64,000 nucleotides of DNA, taken from assembly GCA_963565915.1 (NCBI GenBank), contig OY751491.1, positions 3,720,001-3,784,000 of the forward strand. Direction: 5' to 3'. The notes under the pieces were generated by a model. That model saw nothing but the letters and a program-made list of their open reading frames with translations. It was not told where the DNA came from and searched no databases. Position 1 is the stretch's first letter; each line of letters opens with the position of its first letter. Shown here piece by piece: positions 57,781-64,000 of the stretch. The translations under genes and the position numbers were made by a program. The stretch comes from Entoloma clypeatum (lineage: Eukaryota; Basidiomycota; Agaricomycetes; Agaricales; Entolomataceae).

Positions 57781-58539
57781 ATGGCTGCAGCTCCGCTGGT
57801 ATGTCGCCTCCTGATGAGTTCATAGCGCGCGTAATCAGTTCATGTACAGAATCAGCAAAGCCTCGACCGTTTGCATAAGCTTGCACACGCCTCAGTCCAA
57901 GGCACAATGGATGAGAGCGTCTCCTACGCTGTTATGAACGAGGCACTTATTGAACATAAGGTCGTTCTTGGGCTGGATTCATTCGTCATCTTTCCACAAC
58001 TTCGTCTTCCTTGGAAACCTGCAGATACCAGCGATCGAAGGTCAAATGTCCCTGATATCGGCTTGGGCCGCCTTCTACCTAATGGCAATCAGCATCTCCA
58101 GGGTGGCGCCGAGCTGAAACCGGGTGTCATAGTAATGCAAAATCTACCACCTCCTCCTTCTATCGTGGAGAATATCGACTTCCGCCAGAGTATGAACAAA
58201 GCATATGTTCAGGCATCCGACCAGGTGAAATCTGCGATCAAGCTAGGTGCTTTCCCTCAAGGCATAGTGATTCGCTGGATCGTCGCTGTTGGCCCCTACT
58301 TCGCCATCCGCCACTTTGGGCCATATGATGAAAACCACCTCGGCACAAGAGGCCACCGGCCAAATGAAAGCGGCGACGCCAAAATCAGTGAATTTCTCGA
58401 TCAGATGAAAGGAACAACGGGTGCCCGATCAATTGTTGGTCCCATCTATCGCATTGGCACCGGGGAAGCGGCCATTGCTCTCCATAACTACCTTATCGCT
58501 GGTGCTCAGCTATACACTCCTGGTAATAGGTTGATGTAG
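57781..58539 (+). CDS. Unrecognised protein with a PD-(D/E)xK-like signature
   Basis: An 18-nt first exon (MAAAPL) joins through one intron to NQQSLDRLHKLAHASVQGTM and continues to the stop at 58539, about 234 residues. The middle reads RRSNVPDIGLGRLLPNGNQH, LQGGAELKPGV: a PD pair, about twenty residues, then ELK. That is the spacing of the PD-(D/E)xK nuclease fold, where a helix with a conserved Glu or Lys often precedes. DQVKSAIKLGAFPQGIVIRW and IVAVGPYFAIRHFGPY follow. The nuclease reading is inference from motif spacing only. It sits between the WD40 relic and the NLR-like gene. Confidence 0.55.
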
Positions 58540-58837
58540 TAAATCGAGTGCGAATGGACCGTCACTAGTCTAACTAAAATGAAAATGATGCAAATGGTAC
58601 ATTGCACGCGCTCGAAGGGCAAACCCGAAGTGGCATCGGTCACCGGTCATTCCCCTGATACATTTCTGTAATACGATGTGTTCATCAGGTACGCAGGCTG
58701 ACTTTTGTGAACATAAGTACCTCTGACGGTGACAGACGGTAGCGACAGCGGCCCGTAATGCGTAGGGTTCTCCCATTGGCTGCTTCCCCGAGACTAATAG
58801 GACCGCACAGCGGCTGTTCGCTTGAGCCTCGTGCACG

Positions 58838-61800
58838 ATGGCATCCGATCCACCGAAACCGGAAAACCTTGAGGTCTTCAAGCACCCTCGCAGAGCCATA
58901 CGACGTGGCATACATCGAATTCAACAGGCTATTTCTCGCCCGTCGTCTCCGCAACCCCCTGCTCTCCCTGATGCCAATCCTCAGGCTGCCAACACGGTCC
59001 TCTGGAAGGGACTAGAAACGGCGCTTAGGCTTTTGGAAAAGAGCGCTGATGCGTGCCCTCCTCTCAAATCAGCCGTTGGTGGTTTAGTTGCCTGTTTGGA
59101 TCTGGCTCAGGTAAGTTCTCGGTTTCCATGACTTGAACTTGACCATTTCTGAAGTACATCCCAGGCAGTTATTGGGAATCGTGAAGAGTATGAGAAACTG
59201 GCGATTGAACTCACAACTATGGCGAACATCCTGGCTCCATATGTACCCAGGCTCGTCGCAGATGATATGAGTGGCAGCATCACGCGCATTTTGGAGTGGG
59301 TGCCAGGCCCTAGTAACCATGGAATTTGCTCTTATTGATAAACCTTTCAGATCAATCGAGGAGGAAGTGAGATCAATTCGGAATCAGCAGAATCGCGGCA
59401 CGTTTATGCGAACAATTGAGGCGAATCAGGACACGGAGGATGTGGTTCTGCGTTATCATCGGCTTGAGTCGCTCTTTCGTCAATTGCAAGTGAGTAACCC
59501 GATCACTCATATCCTGCGAGAGGTCTGACGGACATTCAGAGTGATATTAGTCTCCGAACTTGGGATGATGCACGAAAAATACGCGAGGTAAGTAAGATGA
59601 CGTGATCAGGTTTTGATGTGTGCTAAGTTGACCTCATAGACAATATTGCTCGAACGGATGTCTCCAGTAGACGAAGCTAGATTTAACTCGAGCTACTCCC
59701 TCACCATTGCCAGACGTGGGAGTACAACAGAGACGCGCGACAAGATCCTGCAAGATCTTAGGGACTGGGCCGTGGACGAGGGGGGTGCAAAAGTGTACTG
59801 GATGAATGGCATGGCGGGGACTGGCAAAACGACGATCGGATACAGCCTGTGCGAATGGTTGATGAAGGTCCGGAAACTCGGTGGCGACTTTTTTTGTTCC
59901 CGCGTCTCACCCTTGTGCCGCGAAGTCAATAACATTGTGCCAACTCTCGCATCCCAACTCGCACAATACTCACCTGCGTTTCGATCGGCACTTTGCAAAG
60001 TCCTAGAAGAGGAGCCGCAGGCAAGCAAGCTCGACGTCCGATGGCAGTTCGAGAAGCTCATTGACGGGCCTATGCGAGTGGTGAAGGGGGCGAATCCAGA
60101 AGGCGTGGTCGTTGTGATCGATGCCTTGGACGAGTGCGAGGATGGCCAGGCATTCCGACTATTTCTCGAAAACCTGTTGAGGCGCGCCGCGGATCTGCCG
60201 TTCAGGTTCTTCCTCACCAGTCGTCCAGAGCCTGTAATCCGAGAAAAGATGCTGACACCAGGATATTCGCCGTCCGTGCTGCATCTACACGATATCGAAG
60301 AGTCAGTTGTGGAAGCCGACATCAAGAAGTATCTCTTCGATGCACTGTTCTCCATGTCCCCGCCCCCGTCGTCCGACGACGTGGAACGGCTTGCAAAACG
60401 CGCCGGGAGGCTGTTTATTTACGCCGCGATTGCTGTGCGGTATATTCACCCAAATGGTGGCTTTGCAGTGGACTCCACCGTCCGCCTGCAGACGGTGTTG
60501 GGAATGACCACTGGGTCGAACAAGCAGCATAAAGAGCTCGATGGATTATACACGAGCGTTCTGTCTGCAGCCTTCAACAATGAGCTGTTTGAAGATGAGG
60601 AAATGCATCGCATTCAGCTCACTCTCAGGACAGCGGTATGCGCAAAGGAACCGATGACGGTTCAGACAATGGCGTCCCTTATTTCACTAGAGGAAAAGGT
60701 GGTACAAGCATCGCTGGAGCCACTGCGGTCGGTACTGTTCGTCCAGGATGGGGTACATGGACTGGTTTCCCCTTTCCATGCATCATTTCCCGATTACCTC
60801 CTTGATAGCGCTCGATCCAAACAGTTCTACTGCGATGCAGAACAGCACCACGCAGTCCTTGCGAATGGTTGTTTCGACGTGATGAAGGCAAAGCTGCGGT
60901 TCAACATCTGCAATCTCGAGTCGTCGTTCATATTCGACAAGGATGCGCCGGCCCTGGAAGACCGAGTCAAGAAATACATCCCCCGCGCACTCTCATACGC
61001 ATGTCGGTATTGGGGTGAACACCTGCGAGGGGGCAAATTTAGTGAGGCGGGCCACGAGAACCTGAGCGAATTTTTGGCCAGACGGCTGTTATTCTGGATG
61101 GAGGTACTTAACCTCGAACGACAAATCGTGACGGGGACAGAGGTACTGCGACAGACGCGGAACTGGTTGAAGGTGAGCACACTTGCCCGTGATATCGGCT
61201 CAGGAGCTGAGATAAAGTAAAAGGGTTCACTCACGGATACAATGAAACAATTGGCTGATGCGGAAACATTTGTGGTGCGGTTTGCTGGTGGGGCATGCAA
61301 TCGCAGTACACCCCACATCTACATCTCAGGATTGCCGTTTTGCCCAAAGTCTAACTCAGTGTATAAGAACTACTGGGGACGTACACGAGGGCTGATGGAT
61401 GTGAAGGGGAGTGCGATGAAGGAATGGCCGAGTGCGGGTATTGTAGTGCAGATAACAGACTCACCTGTTAACTCGGTTGCGTTCTCTGAGGACGGCACCC
61501 GGATCGCCGCTGGCTCAGAAGGCACGATTCAAGTATGGGACGCACGCAGTGGCGACGCCCTTGCTGGACCGTTTCATGGGCACACAGGTTGGGTCAGGTC
61601 AGTTGCGTTCTCTCCAGACGGCACCCGCATCGTCTCTGGCTCATATGATCGCACGATCCGAGTATGGGATGCACGCAGTGGGGACACTGTTGCCGGGCCG
61701 TTTGAAGGGCACACAGATTGGGTCATGTCAGTTGCGTTCTCTCCGGACGGCACGCGCATCGTCTCTGGCTCAGATGATAACACGATCCGAGTATGGGATG

Positions 61801-63377
61801 CACGCAGTGGCGACACCGTCGCTGGACCGTTTGAAGGGCACACAGAGGAGGTCACGTCAGTTACATTCTCTCCAGACGGCACCCGCATCGTCTCTGGCTC
61901 ACATGACAGCACGATCCGAGTATGGGATGCACGCAGTGGCGACACTGTTGCTGGGCCGTTCCAAGGGCACACGGATAAGGTCAGGTCAGTTGCGTTCTCT
62001 CCGGACAGCACCCGCATCGTCTCATACTCGGATGATGGCACCACCCGTGTATGGGACGCACGCAGTGGCGATGCCGTTGATGGACCGTTTAAAGGGCACC
62101 CATATAGCGTCACGTCAGTTGCGTTCTCTCAGGACGGCACCCGCATCGTCTCTGGCTCAGACGACCACACGATCCGAGTATGGGACGCACGCAGTGGCTA
62201 CACTGTTGCTGGACCCTTTCAAGGGCACACAGACGAGGTCAGGTCAGTTGGGTTCTCCCCGGACGGCACCCGCATCGTCTCTGGCTCAGATGATTGCACG
62301 ATCCGAGTATGGGACGCACACAGTGACTACACCGTTGCTGGACCGTTTCAAGGGCACATAGACGAGGTCAGGTCAGTTGCGTTCTCTCCGGACGGCACCC
62401 ACATCGTCTCTGGCTCAGATGATCTCACGATCCGAGTATGGGACGCACGCAGTGGCGACGCCGTTGCTGGGCCGTTTCGAGGGCACACAGATGAGGTCAG
62501 GTCAGTTGCGTTCTCTCAGGACGGCACCCGCATCATCTCTGGCTCATATGATCACACGATCCGAGCATGGGATGCATGCAGCGGCCACACTGTTGCTGGA
62601 CCGTTTCAAGGGCACACAGAGGAGGTCACGTCAGTTACATTCTCTCCAGACGGCACCTGCATCGTCTCTGGCTCATATGATCACACCGTCCGAGTATGGG
62701 ATGCACGCAGTGGCGATGCCGTTGCTGGGCCGTTTCGAGGGCACACAGATGAGGTCAGGTCAGTTGCGTTCTCTCCAGACGGCACCCGCATCGTCTCTGG
62801 CTCACATGACAGCACGATCCGAGTATGGGACGCACGCAGTGGCGACACCGTTGCAGGGCCGTTTCAAGGGCACACAGGTTTGGTCATGTCAGTCGCGTTC
62901 TCTCCAGACGGCACCCGCATCGTCTCTGGCTCAATTGATCGCACGATCCGCGTATGGGATGCGCGCAGTGGCAAGACCGTTTCTGGACCGTTTGAAGGGC
63001 ACACAAGTGGGGTCACGTCAGTTGTGTTCTCTCAGGACGGCACCCGCATCGTCTCTGGCTCATATGACAGTACGATCCGGGTATGGGATGAATGGAACAA
63101 CAACCCCGTCCACGAATCCCTCCGCAACATCTCAGTCAATCCTCCCGCATTTTCTCACATATCCAATGCCTCTACAATCATGGAAAATTTCACATTCAAC
63201 CAGGATGGATGGATAACTGCAAACGATTACCCGTTTTTTTGGACATCACCTCATTTTCTTCCCCATCTGCCATTACCAGATCATGGTAAACTTGTTATCG
63301 GTCTCAAAGGCGCCATTTTCATTGACTACCGTTGTCATCTTAATATCGGCGACATGTGGTCTGCGTGTTTCCTTTGA
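58838..63377 (+). CDS. NLR-like STAND NTPase: helical N-terminal domain, NACHT, WD40 repeats
   Basis: Fungal relatives are signal-responsive NTPases used in non-self recognition and programmed cell death. The N-terminal 200 residues (ALRLLEKSADACPPLKSAVG, then GLVACLDLAQ and EEYEKLAIELTTMANILAPY) are alpha-helical and may be an MLKL/HeLo-like effector bundle. NACHT begins near 59.65 kb: Walker A GMAGTGKTTIGYSL, Walker B VVVVIDALDECED, sensor FRFFLTSRPEPVI. After a linker (HIYISGLPFCPKSNSVYKNY) come 13 WD40 units of 43 residues, near-identical (AFSPDGTRIVSGS, TIRVWDARSGDTVAGPF). A unique tail ends CHLNIGDMWSACFL. An intron near 61171-61240 links the two large open frames. No interruption is seen, so the gene appears intact. 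Confidence 0.85.
61460..63100 (+). repeat. Thirteen tandem 129-bp WD40-coding repeats
   Basis: Each unit carries CACCCGCATCGTCTCTGGCT and GTATGGGA(T/C)GCACGCAGTGG. Because 129 is divisible by 3, the alternative frames also stay open across many units and create long false frames. Differences between units gather at a few codons around the HTxxV turn and the SxDxT turn. Confidence 0.9.
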
Positions 63378-63718
63378 CCAGATTTCAATGCGATTTAGTC
63401 CATGTATTGACTTTAATATCATCTGCTATTACCCCAATGCAGGCGCGGTCGTAGGCTCAGCATAGCTCAGCTCGTAGATCCATAAATTAAACCCTCCGAA
63501 GTCTTCGAACGAGCTGTCAACGACGGCTGGAGTACTTCAGCGGGTTGAATCTTTCACATCCCCTGGTCCTCGTGGCTTTCCATGCCCATTTCTGAATCCT
63601 CTAGCAATTGCTGATTGAATGTTTTTTTTTGGTGAATTGCGACTTACTTGAGCGAGTGAACGAAAAGTGGAAGACACGTGGCCCTGCTTCATCACACGAC
63701 CTTGACGTTTTCTTCCAT
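63378..63718. other. Intergenic, no gene seen
   Basis: Starts with sequence also present downstream of the WD40 relic (ATGCAGGCGCGGTC near 63440), then a T8 run near 63620. No gene. Confidence 0.5.
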
Positions 63719-64000
63719 CATGGCCTACGTTCAGGTCGAAGCTGACGATGTATGTCCTCAATTTCCTCATCAATCTCACATCTGAACCACTTCTAGAGGC
63801 TCCAGGAAGGCCCAGAAGGAGGCCTTCAATTCAAATGTAAGCAAATCGAGACCAGCCAAAATGATCAAATATTCAACCAGCACCTCGGATGCTTTAGCTT
63901 TCTTAGGCACGAACGCCGGTGGGGATGGGATTGGGAATGCACAAGCGCAGGCGCGGTCTCCGGGTGTTGGGAGAGCAGACCGAGGTTCGTTCTACGCGCT
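63719..64000 (+). CDS. 5' part of an unrecognised gene, cut by the window edge
   Basis: ATG in good context, CATCATGG. Exon 1 encodes MAYVQVEADD before GTATGT. The best-fitting second exon gives APGRPRRRPSIQI, and after another intron (GTAAGC to ACCAG) TSDALAFLGTNAGGDGIGNA continues to the edge. Too little is visible to name a family. Confidence 0.4.

Noticed and set aside
61477..63216. Two long Ser/Arg-rich frames overlapping the WD40 repeats in another phase, and a 179-codon antisense frame
   Set aside because: They are shadows kept open by the 129-bp period. The WD40 frame has clear domain structure and covers the whole array.
1..64000. CRISPR arrays, bacterial operons, rRNA or tRNA genes
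   Set aside because: None seen. The tandem repeats present are a minisatellite and WD40-coding units, and gene structure is eukaryotic throughout.

Overview
This window looks like nuclear DNA of a filamentous basidiomycete, most likely an Agaricomycete. Most genes are broken by many short introns (about 45-65 bp, GT..AG). The gene set includes a Clp1-type sexual development gene and a NACHT-WD40 NLR-like gene. The mobile fraction (hAT element, chromodomain Ty3/gypsy element) is also typical of that class. No species can be named from the sequence alone. Exon borders were read by eye, so multi-exon coordinates may be off by a few bases.

Layout. 1-9.4 kb is repeat-rich: a left-truncated hAT transposase gene (minus strand), a nearly complete chromodomain LTR retrotransposon (2473-8602, minus strand, 5-bp target duplication) and a short element with long inverted arms (8957-9390). 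9.9-13.6 kb holds two divergent paralogs of an unrecognised intron-rich family. 14.3-32.3 kb is mostly gene space: a peroxisomal-type MaoC hydratase, an HNH-protein remnant, a Cyp40 cyclophilin, an OCRL-like inositol 5-phosphatase with RhoGAP, a small SERBP1/HABP4-type protein, a USP25/28-like protein without catalytic residues, an HNH protein and an IucA/IucC (NIS) siderophore synthetase. 32.7-36.6 kb has a decayed gamma-butyrobetaine-dioxygenase-like gene and an amino-acid permease. 37-39.1 kb is a 19-bp minisatellite that runs up to a 200-N assembly gap. 39.8-40.8 kb is Clp1. 41-45.6 kb is gene-poor, with possible gene relics and a local duplication. 45.7-55.8 kb is dense housekeeping: SPT5, NOP53, MIC10 and BRO1. 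55.8-64 kb is an innate-immunity-like region: a WD40 relic, two unrecognised genes (one with a PD-(D/E)xK-like signature), an NLR-like gene with 13 near-identical WD40 repeats, and the start of one more gene.

The genes do not form one obvious pathway. The points most worth following are a 4-nt microexon in the catalytic motif of the inositol phosphatase, the apparent loss of both catalytic residues in the USP-like protein, the NIS synthetase locus, the self-priming signature and CpG-only decay of the retrotransposon, and the NLR-like gene with its truncated relic nearby.
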